DNA of 62,147 bases, taken from assembly GCA_946411565.1 (NCBI GenBank), contig CAMKEM010000010.1, forward strand, positions 1 to 62,147, read 5' to 3'. Numbering within the stretch: the stretch's first letter is position 1; each line of letters starts with the position of its first letter. The notes beneath the pieces are model-generated. The model made no database searches. It was given only the letters and a program-made list of their open reading frames with translations, and was not told the DNA's origin. The DNA comes from an uncultured Prevotellaceae bacterium (GTDB taxonomy: Bacteria; Bacteroidota; Bacteroidia; Bacteroidales; Bacteroidaceae). Both the position numbers and the translations under genes were made by a program. Shown piece by piece: positions 34,702-42,804 of the stretch.

Positions 34702-35250
34702 TTAATTCTTTTTACTGAAAGTTCCTGTAGATGTAAGTTTTTCTATTACATTTTTCTGGTCTTTCAAAAGAAAAATAAAAGTTATGAAATATATGAATAA
34801 TATTGCAAATGTCGGACGTATATCCATAATGTGTGTAAACAAACAGAAGACTGTTGGCAAATACATAACACGTGCAAAAAATCTTTTACAAGCTTCTGAT
34901 TTTGTGATAGGATTATCATATTCATTTTTCACTATGCCTCCCATAATTTTAATGCCTAGCGATGAAGAAAATTTCAACTCAGACAATAATTGAGAAAGGG
35001 AAAAACCAAGCACATATATTATTATAGTCCAAATTTCTCCTACTGTTGCCGCGGAAACATTAGTGTACGGATTATTCATCAATTTACTGTACGGAATATT
35101 GATGGAACCTATATAATAACCAGAGTCAGTTACAGCAGGCCCAAAGATTGCTGTTAACAAGAAGAAAATGACAACTGCTGATACGAGCCCAACAATTGCA
35201 TCAATAACATTTGCGAAAAGACGCCTCGTTATAGATAATTCTTTGCTCAT
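34702..35250 (-). CDS. RDD family membrane protein, 182 aa
   Basis: Begins SITRRLFANVIDAIVGL, the usual RDD opening (here R-R..D). Four probable helices (about 13-38, 68-90, 125-143 and 144-163). RDD proteins are poorly understood; some are ion or lipid transporters. It is cotranscribed with the TPR-CHAT gene, its stop lying 43 bases upstream of the CHAT start, so the two may work together at the envelope. Confidence 0.78.
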   Translation of the reverse strand: MSKELSITRRLFANVIDAIVGLVSAVVIFFLLTAIFGPAVTDSGYYIGSINIPYSKLMNNPYTNVSAATVGEIWTIIIYVLGFSLSQLLSELKFSSSLGIKIMGGIVKNEYDNPITKSEACKRFFARVMYLPTVFCLFTHIMDIRPTFAILFIYFITFIFLLKDQKNVIEKLTSTGTFSKKN

Positions 35251-35301
35251 AATTATTTAACTCCTTAATCTCGAAACACTTTGATTTATCATAATTTATA
35301 A

Positions 35302-35409
35302 GTTCTTGACCACAAAAAGTTGTCAAGAATTTTGTCAAGTCAGATTTTTACTTACCTTAGTGCTCCGTTTCAAGACGAGCAAAAAATCATCAATGACATG
35401 GCAAAAGTA
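35302..35409 (-). promoter_or_regulatory. Promoter and leader hairpin of the RDD-CHAT operon
   Basis: On the minus strand TACTTTTG (35409-35402) is a -7 candidate. In the leader, TTCTTGAC (about 35303-35310) and GTCAAGAA (about 35321-35328) form an inverted repeat that could be an operator or a stem. Confidence 0.4.
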
Positions 35410-35461
35410 CAAATAAAATCTGAGAAAATCACTCATTTTAGAGGAATAATTTAGGTAACAA

Positions 35462-35600
35462 TATACATGTTGGCACAAAGCCTCGTACATCTTACTGCTT
35501 CATAGGGAGTCTTGTGACTTTGCCCTCCACAGTCTTTATCCCACTTACCTATGGGCATTTTATTTTACAAAAGACATATCCAAGATATTTCTTGCAGCAT
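35462..35600 (-). ncRNA. Candidate omega (right-end) RNA of TnpB
   Basis: In IS605-type elements, the guide RNA comes from the 3' end of tnpB and the right end of the element. This stretch is the last codons of tnpB plus about 100 bases to the proposed end, with a conserved-looking ATGCCCATAGGTAAGTGGG part on the minus strand. Placement only; folding was not computed. Confidence 0.3.
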
Positions 35601-36669
35601 TGACATCTCTATCATGATGTTCTCCGCATACAGGACATATCCATTCTCTGTCTTTCAATGTCAAGTCTTTCTTGATGTATCCGCATTTATTACAAGTCTT
35701 ACTGCTTGGTTCAAACCTGCCGATGACAAGCAGATTCTTACCATACCACTCAGACTTATACTCTAACATCCTTCTGAACTCACTCCAACTTGCAGATTGT
35801 ATACTTCTTGCCAGTTTATGATTCTTCATCATACCGTCCACATTCAGATCTTCAATACATATTGTATTGTAATTTCTGACAATTTCCGTGGAAACCTTAT
35901 GAAGATAATCTACTCTCTGGTTAGTTACACGCCTGTAATATCTCAAGAGTCTAATCTTTTGTTTCTCCCTATTCTTTGAACCTTTAGTCTTTCTTGCAAA
36001 AGACCTCTGTATCCATGTGAGTTTTCGTTTTGTCCTTTCAAGATATTTCGGATTAGGGAACTTGATACCGTCAGAGAGTATAGCATAGTCTTTGATGCCC
36101 AAATCGATGCCTACAGCATTATCTTTCTCCAATTTGGCTTTCATCGGAGCAAGATGCTTGTCATCCACCACTATGGAACACCAATATTCACCGCAAGCAT
36201 CTCTGCTGACAGTACAAGTTCCGGTTTTACATGAGTTTATATCAAACATCCTATTCTTACAAAGACTCACCCAACCGGTCTTAGGCAGTTTTATCATCCA
36301 TTTATTGAAATCAAAATAGACACTATTAATGAACTTCACAGAGTCTTTACACTTTCTCTTCTTTTTCTTTTGTGGATATTTCGCTCCTTTCTTGAAGAAG
36401 TTTGAAAAAGCAGTTTCAAGATTCCGTAAAGATTGTTGTAAACATACTGCAGGCACATCATTTAACCATGAGTACCGTTCTTCCTTCTTGATTTGTGTGA
36501 GTTCTTTAGCAAGTTGATTATATGAGACACTTTTCTTGCTTGTCTCGTATTCTTTAGTCTTTATATTCAGACCCCAGTTATATATAAATCTTGCACAACC
36601 GAAGAAGTTGGATAAAACAACTTTCTGTTGAGCATCAGGTAATATCTTATATCTGTAAGCCTGTATCAT
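35560..36669 (-). CDS. tnpB: TnpB (IS605 OrfB) RNA-guided nuclease
   Basis: TnpB proteins are omega-RNA-guided DNA nucleases, ancestors of Cas12. All three RuvC acidic residues are visible: D189 in VGIDLGIKD, E273 in ICIEDLNV and D355 in HDRDVNAARNI. The zinc finger has C326, C329, C345 and C348 (CNKCG and CPVCGEHH). The 369-aa length is normal and no frameshift is seen, so it is likely active. Confidence 0.92.
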   Translation of the reverse strand: MIQAYRYKILPDAQQKVVLSNFFGCARFIYNWGLNIKTKEYETSKKSVSYNQLAKELTQIKKEERYSWLNDVPAVCLQQSLRNLETAFSNFFKKGAKYPQKKKKRKCKDSVKFINSVYFDFNKWMIKLPKTGWVSLCKNRMFDINSCKTGTCTVSRDACGEYWCSIVVDDKHLAPMKAKLEKDNAVGIDLGIKDYAILSDGIKFPNPKYLERTKRKLTWIQRSFARKTKGSKNREKQKIRLLRYYRRVTNQRVDYLHKVSTEIVRNYNTICIEDLNVDGMMKNHKLARSIQSASWSEFRRMLEYKSEWYGKNLLVIGRFEPSSKTCNKCGYIKKDLTLKDREWICPVCGEHHDRDVNAARNILDMSFVK

Positions 36670-37107
36670 TGATGGATGTTTATTTGTGAGCGAAGTTACA
36701 AAAAAATTCTGAAACTGACAAACATTTTCATAATAATTTATGAATCAAATGATTATGACTAAATTGTGCCAATATATATATCGTTACCATAATTTATGTG
36801 AGAGGGATATTTCCTTGTTACGTGAGTCCCATTATCGATAAAGTTTTTGTGTTTTCGATGAACGCAGACGACAAAACGAGTCCACATGATTATTGTTTGT
36901 AAATTTTAGAATAATTAAGGTATAAATACATAGACTTTATATAATCGTAATATTATGTTCTCTTTCGCCTTTTACCTCCTTTAACCGTCAAATAAGTTTG
37001 TTGGAAATCGTGTTAAAAAATGGTTATGTTACTGATATTCAATATAATAGGGTGCTTTTCAACGAGGAGGAATACTAATTCCTCTACCAATTACTCAAGC
37101 ATCAAGA

Positions 37108-37159
37108 TAACAGCGATATAAACATAGCCTATATGCTTATATCGCTGTTTATCTATTTT
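37108..37159 (+). terminator. Hairpin terminator
   Basis: AACAGCGATATAA (37109-37121) pairs with TTATATCGCTGTT (37137-37149), followed shortly by a run of Ts. No intact gene precedes it, in keeping with a decayed one. Confidence 0.65.
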
Positions 37160-37322
37160 TAGCGTGATGTTCTGCGTATTGTCATCCCCCCACTCTATTC
37201 TCAACCCCCTTTCTTGCCCAATCTAAGGCCTACCACGAAATGGGATTTGCAAGGGATTTGGTTAGGATTTGCTACGGAGTTACTTGGTAGGTACATTGCC
37301 ATCACTTTCTATCGCAGTCTTT

Positions 37323-37341
37323 AACTCATCGAATTCACGTT
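37323..37341 (+). repeat. Right end of a miniature hairpin element (copy 3, truncated)
   Basis: AACTCATCGAATTCACGTT matches the common end with two differences. The preceding ATCGCAGTCTT also occurs at 49271-49280, so this copy is related most closely to the 49101-49300 element. No left end is found. Confidence 0.55.
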
Positions 37342-37739
37342 ATAAACACACAGGAAACCTAATTCCGAGACCTATTTTAGAGAAAAAACACAATTGCAGT
37401 AACATTTTTTCGAATGTTCTTTGTTCTTTTGCAGAAAATTTACTATTTTTGTCGCATCATTATCCATTCTGCATAATCTTTCACAAAATGTATGGATGAT
37501 ACACGACATAAATCAAAAGCGTCATCAATGCTTTGTCTAATTGGATTGTTGAAACTTAGAAACTTTCAGATATAGTTCAATTGACAATTCAGATGTGAGT
37601 GACCACTTTTTTGTTGTGTGGAAAACTTAAAATCCTTCTAAAAGGACAATAACTGAAACCAATAACAATAGAACAGTATGATGCATTTGGGGTATAATAT
37701 CTTCAAATGTTGCACATATAAACCAAAACAATTAAAACT

Positions 37740-37979
37740 ATGTCAGTATTAGGTTGGATTATATTTGGTATTTTTGCACTTGTATTCCCTTGGGCATTTG
37801 ATAGAGTATGTATGTACATATCAAAGAAGACTACCAAGCATGAATACGGCATTAAAGATACCTTGGAGTTCTACCAGAAGCAGTTGAAGGATCTAGAAAA
37901 GGCAAAAAGGAAAAGAGACTTGAGGTATAAATTGGAAAATATTAAAGAGTTTCTAAGAAAACCCTTTGGTAGCAAGTAG
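37740..37979 (+). CDS. Small membrane-anchored protein, 79 aa
   Basis: One N-terminal hydrophobic helix (residues ~4-25) followed by a Lys/Arg/Glu-rich helical tail that probably forms a cytoplasmic coiled coil. No family recognised. It begins a rightward series of genes to 40555 with short gaps. Confidence 0.6.
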   Translation: MSVLGWIIFGIFALVFPWAFDRVCMYISKKTTKHEYGIKDTLEFYQKQLKDLEKAKRKRDLRYKLENIKEFLRKPFGSK

Positions 37980-38022
37980 ATACCAGAAACATAACTAATA
38001 ACAAAACCACATTAAGACTAAT

Positions 38023-38442
38023 ATGACAACAGAAGAAGACACTGAACTATTAACCGTTGGCCAGTTGCTTGAGGAACTGGCTGAGTTTGAAGAAGACTAC
38101 TCCGACTATGATGTAGTTTGCTGGACTCCCGACAGAGAGCCTTGCTTCCCTACAAGTGTTGAGCTTGACGAGGAAGGCAACCTCTGCATCAGCCTTAAAG
38201 AGGATGACGGAGAGAACTATAATGTCGGTATGCTTCTTGAAGAACTCGATAAGTATGATCCAGACACAAGGGTATATGTTGCCGCTCGTGGTCTCTTCCT
38301 CAATATCGAGGTGAAAAACGACAACACAATCTTCTATGAAGACCTTGATGAAGAAAGCGACATTGAGGTTGTTGCTTGCGACGGCATCGTCTTTGGCGAA
38401 TATGAAGATGAGTGGGAAGAAGATGATGATGATGATTTTTGA
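38023..38442 (+). CDS. Very acidic hypothetical protein, 139 aa
   Basis: Contains two similar halves: TVGQLLEELAEFEEDYSDYDV (residues ~11-31, split TVGQLLEEL, AEFEEDYSDYDV) and NVGMLLEELDKYDPDTRVYV (~67-86), so it looks like an internal duplication of a ~55-residue unit. It ends in a poly-Asp tail (EEDDDDDF). Its charge suggests a protein-binding or inhibitory role, but none is shown. Located 43 bases after the small membrane protein and 39 before the zincin-WG gene. Confidence 0.65.
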   Translation: MTTEEDTELLTVGQLLEELAEFEEDYSDYDVVCWTPDREPCFPTSVELDEEGNLCISLKEDDGENYNVGMLLEELDKYDPDTRVYVAARGLFLNIEVKNDNTIFYEDLDEESDIEVVACDGIVFGEYEDEWEEDDDDDF

Positions 38443-38481
38443 ATCAAACAATAATAACATAAACTAAAACTATTCACAACA

Positions 38482-39927
38482 ATGAGCACACCTATTCAAG
38501 AACCTACCGAAAGGGCAGGTATTACGATTGTCGATGACAATGGGCTTTGTAGCTCATCGCAAATAAAACTCCTCCAGAATTGTGCATCCTTGTATTTCAT
38601 GTTAGAGGAATACAAGTCGCTTGCCGACATACTGAACTCCTTGGAGGTTAAGGTTTGTATCTGTAAGGGAATAATAAAGAATGACATTACAGACTTTCTG
38701 AAAGAGACTGAGGAATTCTGGCATTCTGTATTAAGAAATCCAGATGCAAGCGAAGAAGAAAGGCGTGAAAGGGAAATAAACCTTTACACAATCCATCAGG
38801 AATGTCAGGATTCTTCTCTTCGTGGCAGGTATCTCTCAAATGAGAAAACAATAGAACTTTTCCCAGAAGAGATGATGGCTGAATCTGAGGGCGCAGAACA
38901 CATGGAAGAGCTATTGGTTTCTACCTTGGTTCATGAGACTATGCACGCATACTTTAACCGTCCAGGGCATGAAGGCTATCCATACGCATATTTCGTGGAA
39001 GAGCCATTGGCTGAGTTTGGTATGCTCCTTTACTTGTACAAGACAGGAAGTTGCTTCTACAAATGGGCATATAATGATGTAGCAGGAAAGAAAAGTTGCT
39101 ATCATCATGGCGCACAACTGATGGATCAGTATATTGCAGAAGAATTTCCATCTGCCATTAAGCAATATCTGGTAGAATATAAGATTGGACTGGACAAATA
39201 CGCCATGCTCAGTTTCAATTATAATGACAAAACTGTTACTCTGCCAAAGAGAAATACCTCTATCGCCATTAACGGGCTACAATGGAAAAATATCTTAGGC
39301 GACAATCCACCTCGTTATTGTTATGATAAGGCAACCAACACGTTATATCTTGATGGTGATTGGAGCAGAGGCCGTCATCATAATTGGGAGATGCGTGATA
39401 GACGGATGCATAATGATGCTTATTTCATGATTGATCACTGGTATGTAGACTTCCATTGCCCAAGTAAATTGTCAAGAATCTATTTAGCTGACAACTTTAC
39501 AATATGCCGCCGTCATCATGATCTTGAGCGACTCCTATCAGAACAGACTATAATGGTATCTCCAGCAAACAACTGTATTACCATTGTAAAAGGTGTACCT
39601 TTCTATAAGCATGACAACACACCTGTCTTAGAGGAATGTGGAGAAGGTTTGTATAGAATTCGTCGTAATGGCAAATATGGAGTTGTAGATACTCAACTTA
39701 ATCAGATTGTGCCTTGCAAATACGATGGTTTTTGGTGTAGTTTTGACAAAAATGGTTTACTTGAGGTGCGAAACAATTCTCTTCATGGTTTGGTTAACAA
39801 GAAAGGAGAAGAGCAAGTTCCTCTACAATATGATAGTTATATTGTAATCAGAGATGATGGAACTTATACAGTCAAACAGAATGGTGAAGAGTTCAAAATC
39901 GACAAATTCGGCAACAAGGTAGAATAG
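38482..39927 (+). CDS. Zinc metallopeptidase-like domain fused to WG repeats, 481 aa
   Basis: The N-terminal half has the zincin motif HETMH with H151, E152 and H155, and a downstream EEPLAEFG that could give the third ligand. The C-terminal ~120 residues are WG-type beta repeats (NGKYGVVDTQLNQIVPCKYD and NSLHGLVNKKGEEQVPLQYD). WG repeats are usually ligand- or protein-binding. No signal peptide is seen, so it should be cytoplasmic. I know of no described system with this fusion. Confidence 0.75.
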   Translation: MSTPIQEPTERAGITIVDDNGLCSSSQIKLLQNCASLYFMLEEYKSLADILNSLEVKVCICKGIIKNDITDFLKETEEFWHSVLRNPDASEEERREREINLYTIHQECQDSSLRGRYLSNEKTIELFPEEMMAESEGAEHMEELLVSTLVHETMHAYFNRPGHEGYPYAYFVEEPLAEFGMLLYLYKTGSCFYKWAYNDVAGKKSCYHHGAQLMDQYIAEEFPSAIKQYLVEYKIGLDKYAMLSFNYNDKTVTLPKRNTSIAINGLQWKNILGDNPPRYCYDKATNTLYLDGDWSRGRHHNWEMRDRRMHNDAYFMIDHWYVDFHCPSKLSRIYLADNFTICRRHHDLERLLSEQTIMVSPANNCITIVKGVPFYKHDNTPVLEECGEGLYRIRRNGKYGVVDTQLNQIVPCKYDGFWCSFDKNGLLEVRNNSLHGLVNKKGEEQVPLQYDSYIVIRDDGTYTVKQNGEEFKIDKFGNKVE

Positions 39928-39988
39928 GCTCTACCATGAGACAGCATATATGCACCTATATTTTTAACAACAATAATTATCAACAACA

Positions 39989-40555
39989 ATGGAAAGAGAT
40001 TTTTACCAAGAAGTGTATGATCACATAATGCATGATTGCGCTTCAGACATGTATCAATGGAATCGGAAAGGCATAATAAATGTCGATGATGAATCTAACC
40101 AAATGCTTGCTTCGATTAAAGAACGTCTGAGATATGACGATTTGAATAAGGCAGGGAAGGTTTGTGAGTTAACGATTGATGAATCGTGGACATCTTTCAT
40201 AAAGGAAAGCGCCAACAATGATACAGGCAGAAAATGCTGGAACAAACTTGTTGCTGCGGCATATAAAGCAAATCACGGATTATTGGTCCTTAATGTAAGT
40301 AATATTAAACTTTTCTCACGTTGCTGGCATTTGAAACAACTCGCAAAGCAGGAGGTTGCATTGCAAGGGTGGTATCCATACGATAATGATTTCGAATCTT
40401 TTCATATAGAGCCTCCCTACAAGTTTATGTTTGATGGATATGTTCTTATAACCATAAAAGGCTTTAAATGGAAAGACGCAGTTGATTATGCTTACAAGCA
40501 CCTAGAATATGGGCAAATCCAAGCAATGATGAGTTTTTATCGTCTCGCCCGTTAA
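39989..40555 (+). CDS. Hypothetical protein, 188 aa
   Basis: No family recognised. It is a soluble, mixed alpha/beta protein with a Trp-rich second half. It follows the zincin-WG gene by 61 bases and may be in the same transcript. Confidence 0.6.
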   Translation: MERDFYQEVYDHIMHDCASDMYQWNRKGIINVDDESNQMLASIKERLRYDDLNKAGKVCELTIDESWTSFIKESANNDTGRKCWNKLVAAAYKANHGLLVLNVSNIKLFSRCWHLKQLAKQEVALQGWYPYDNDFESFHIEPPYKFMFDGYVLITIKGFKWKDAVDYAYKHLEYGQIQAMMSFYRLAR

Positions 40556-40687
40556 TCCTACTATAAATATGGTTCATCCCCGCATTTGCGAGATGAACCA
40601 CATTTATAGTCATCCTAAATTATAATTTTACAAATCTTTACAATAAAATAAACACCTCGCAATTTATAGGTAATTGCTAAGAAAACA

Positions 40688-41007
40688 ATGAAAAGAGGAG
40701 AATACAAGTTGAGCTTCCTGACGGAACAATAATCAAACGCTCTGTTTCTGCTAACACCTTTGCAGATGCTGTTAATGAAGCTATTGCAAGATGTGGAATT
40801 GATAATGTGGTTAATGCCGCAAACAAAGCAAAGGGTGGCAAACCTTTGATTTCAAACGTTCATAGTGATTATGCTAAATATAGAAATATGAAAGAATTGA
40901 AAATCGAAGGGTGGTATGTTGATACGGATTCTAGCAATATCTGGAAGAAAGAATTACTAGAAAAATTATTTAAAGAACTAAAATTACCTTGGAAAGTAAG
41001 TATTTAA
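40688..41007 (+). pseudogene. Small gene with a frameshifted start, upstream of DUF3990
   Basis: The frame open from 40681 to 41007 reads EKRRIQVELPDGTIIKRSVS ... GWYVDTDSSNIWKKELLEKL and has a sensible ~105-residue protein. But it has no in-frame ATG. The only ATG (40688) is in another frame and would give just 14 codons. Removing two bases from AGAG at about 40693-40696 would join ATG AAA AGG to the open frame. It is either a broken gene, a phase-variable dinucleotide switch, or starts at an uncommon codon such as GTG 40807. The C-terminal G-Y-V-x-T-x-S pattern is seen in small restriction-associated proteins. Confidence 0.55.
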
Positions 41008-41564
41008 CATTATTCCACGGCTCTCCTTTCTTGTTTGACCAATTTGACCTTTCTGGAGCTAGTGATGGAACTGGAATTAAGTTTGGCTTTGGCATTTATC
41101 TGACAGAAGTTGAGGCATCTGCTGTGCATTATTCTCAACCACGCAACCTTGCCTTGATGCCAGAACATTATCTATACACAGTTGAGATACCAGAATTGAC
41201 TGTTGACAACCATATAGTATCTGCATTACCTGTTTCTCCAATTATCATTAAGAAGGTAGAGCAAAAACTTGGTATATCAGTTCCACCAAATGTAATGACC
41301 AAAGGGAAAGAGTTCAGAAAATGGTTAGGAACAATCCTTACAGGTGCAAAAAAAGCAGGCTTTGCAGAAGAAAAAGTAAGTGCAGAATTTCTCAATAGCA
41401 TAGGAGTTCTCTATAATGTATGGCCTACAGCCCAGACAAAGCCTGATGGACCTAAGAATATTGCTGTGTTTGATGTTTCTAATATTTGCATCGTTAAACG
41501 AGAACAAATAGAAATCAAGAAAGAAAAGAACAAATGGGTTCTTGTCAGTAGAAAAGACGTATAA
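40989..41564 (+). CDS. DUF3990 ADP-ribosyltransferase-like protein, 191 aa
   Basis: The motif FHGSP near the start (catalytic-type His), GFGIYLTEVEASAVHYS (Tyr motif, residues ~34-50) and later acidic candidates match DUF3990, a family with the ADP-ribosyltransferase fold. There is no ATG: the frame is closed at 40971 and the best start is TTG at 40989, inside the upstream gene, so translation may be coupled to it. Its 3' end overlaps the NADAR gene by one base (ATGA). Such pairs look like modification/reversal or toxin/antitoxin modules; which target is modified is unknown. Confidence 0.75.
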   Translation: MESKYLTLFHGSPFLFDQFDLSGASDGTGIKFGFGIYLTEVEASAVHYSQPRNLALMPEHYLYTVEIPELTVDNHIVSALPVSPIIIKKVEQKLGISVPPNVMTKGKEFRKWLGTILTGAKKAGFAEEKVSAEFLNSIGVLYNVWPTAQTKPDGPKNIAVFDVSNICIVKREQIEIKKEKNKWVLVSRKDV

Positions 41565-42184
41565 TGAGCAGACATTGTGTCTATCCCTTCATTCAAAAAT
41601 TCTATCCAGAGTATGATGGCATACAGTCATACCCTGCATCAGAATGTGCAGTATTCTGTAAAACTAATGAGGAATGGGGGATATTGAGCAATATGGCTTC
41701 AACTCCCATAAACATTGAGGGGGTAGAATTCAAAAGTGCAGAACATATATTCCAAATGATGAAATTCAATGAAGCAGAATATGCAAAGAAAGTTTGGAAA
41801 GGTGTTACGGCAAATAACAAGATGAGTCAAAACATTAAGATGACGGCCAAAAGTTATGAGCCAGAACACAGACGTGCAGATTGGGGCAGTATGATAGTAG
41901 ATGCTCTTAAATACGCTATACAGAAGAAATATGAACAATGTGAATCATTCCGTCAAGAATTAGAAAGAACAAAAGGATTATACATTGTTGAGAAGCAAGC
42001 CAATCCAAAGAAATCTGCAGATACTTGGAGTGCCAAACAAGAAGGTGATATGTGGGTAGGTTCAAACCTCACAGGCAGACTATTGATGGAACTGCGCGAT
42101 AATGGCAGATTGGAATATAATCTACCGAATGATGCTTTAAGGTTCATTGATATACTCAAACCTGAATTATCAAAGGATATATGA
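41564..42184 (+). CDS. NADAR-family protein (N-glycosidase acting on ADP-ribose-type conjugates)
   Basis: NADAR (YbiA-like) proteins hydrolyse N-glycosidic bonds of ADP-ribose derivatives and some reverse ADP-ribosylation of guanine in DNA. The motifs GVEFKSAEHIFQMMKF (about 48-63), RRADWGSMIVDAL (about 104-116) and DMWVGSNLTGRLLMELR (about 165-181) are typical. The 206-aa length is fairly normal. It overlaps the DUF3990 gene by one base, so the two are produced together. Confidence 0.85.
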   Translation: MSRHCVYPFIQKFYPEYDGIQSYPASECAVFCKTNEEWGILSNMASTPINIEGVEFKSAEHIFQMMKFNEAEYAKKVWKGVTANNKMSQNIKMTAKSYEPEHRRADWGSMIVDALKYAIQKKYEQCESFRQELERTKGLYIVEKQANPKKSADTWSAKQEGDMWVGSNLTGRLLMELRDNGRLEYNLPNDALRFIDILKPELSKDI

Positions 42185-42250
42185 GATTACCGGGAATTTG
42201 TTGAAGAATAAAAAAATCTGACATTATTTGGAGTTTTGAATATAATTGCG

Positions 42251-42258
42251 TATCTTTG
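42251..42258 (+). promoter_or_regulatory. Promoter -7 box of the rhodanese gene
   Basis: TATCTTTG at 42251-42258, with TTTGG about 20 bases upstream. Transcript start would be near 42265. Confidence 0.55.
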
Positions 42259-42300
42259 CAGCAATAGTAGATAATTCACAAAGAAGAAATATCAGAAACA

Positions 42301-42693
42301 ATGAAGAAAATTATAATTATGAGTCTATTAGGCACTATATTCGGACTATTCAGTTGCAATGCGCAATCAGAGAAGGCTAATTCTGATAACGGTTTCAAAA
42401 GCGTTGAAGTTGAGGAATTTGCAAAAGTAATAGCAGATACAGCAGTCATTCGCCTTGACGTGCGCACAGCAGAGGAATATGCAGAAGGACACATCGACAA
42501 TGCTATCAACATCGACGTTCAAAAAGAGGATTTTGAGAGTAAGGCAAAAAGTGCACTTCCAAAGAACAAGACCATAGCCCTATATTGTCGTAGTGGTCGT
42601 AGAAGCAAGAATGCCGCTAAGATTCTGACAGCCAATGACTATACAGTAGGGGAGCTAAACTCTGGATATAAAGGTTGGGTAAGCAATAAATAA
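42301..42693 (+). CDS. Rhodanese-like lipoprotein, 130 aa
   Basis: A lipoprotein signal (MKKIIIMSLLGTIFGLFSC) is followed by a single rhodanese domain. LDVRTAEEYAEGHIDNAINI and the active loop YCRSGRRS with the catalytic Cys are intact. Such periplasmic rhodaneses handle sulfane sulfur. First apparent core gene to the right of the accessory region. Confidence 0.9.
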   Translation: MKKIIIMSLLGTIFGLFSCNAQSEKANSDNGFKSVEVEEFAKVIADTAVIRLDVRTAEEYAEGHIDNAINIDVQKEDFESKAKSALPKNKTIALYCRSGRRSKNAAKILTANDYTVGELNSGYKGWVSNK

Positions 42694-42706
42694 AAATCCA
42701 TAAAAA

Positions 42707-42754
42707 AGAAACGCTGAAAATGCAGTATCGATGTACTACACTTTCAGCGTTTCT
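42707..42754. terminator. Bidirectional terminator
   Basis: AGAAACGCTGAAA (42707-42719) pairs with TTTCAGCGTTTCT (42742-42754). On the minus strand, it is followed by six Ts, so it should stop the AraC-type gene; on the plus strand it ends the rhodanese transcript. Confidence 0.75.
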
Positions 42755-42804
42755 CTAATTACGTTATCACTCAATAGTAGCGCAGATGCACTACACTGTG
42801 AACA

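Larger units (their letters stand above)
35462..36770 (-). mobile_element. IS200/IS605-type element with tnpB only
   Basis: The element consists of a tnpB gene with subterminal sequences TTGGCACA (about 35470) and TGTGCCAA (about 36763) near its two ends. There is no tnpA (Y1 transposase), so movement would need TnpA in trans. Exact ends cannot be fixed by reading. Confidence 0.65.
36771..37739. other. Non-coding stretch with terminator, element end and possible gene tail
   Basis: This ~970-bp stretch has no convincing gene. It holds an open tail at 37011-37078 (translation LEIVLKNGYVTDIQYNRVLF then NEEEY and stop), a hairpin terminator at 37108-37159, and a miniature-element right end at 37323-37341. 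A TATTTTTG box lies near 37443. The tail's ending LFNEEEY and the following terminator recall the end of the DUF2795 gene at 11402-11698. Confidence 0.5.
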
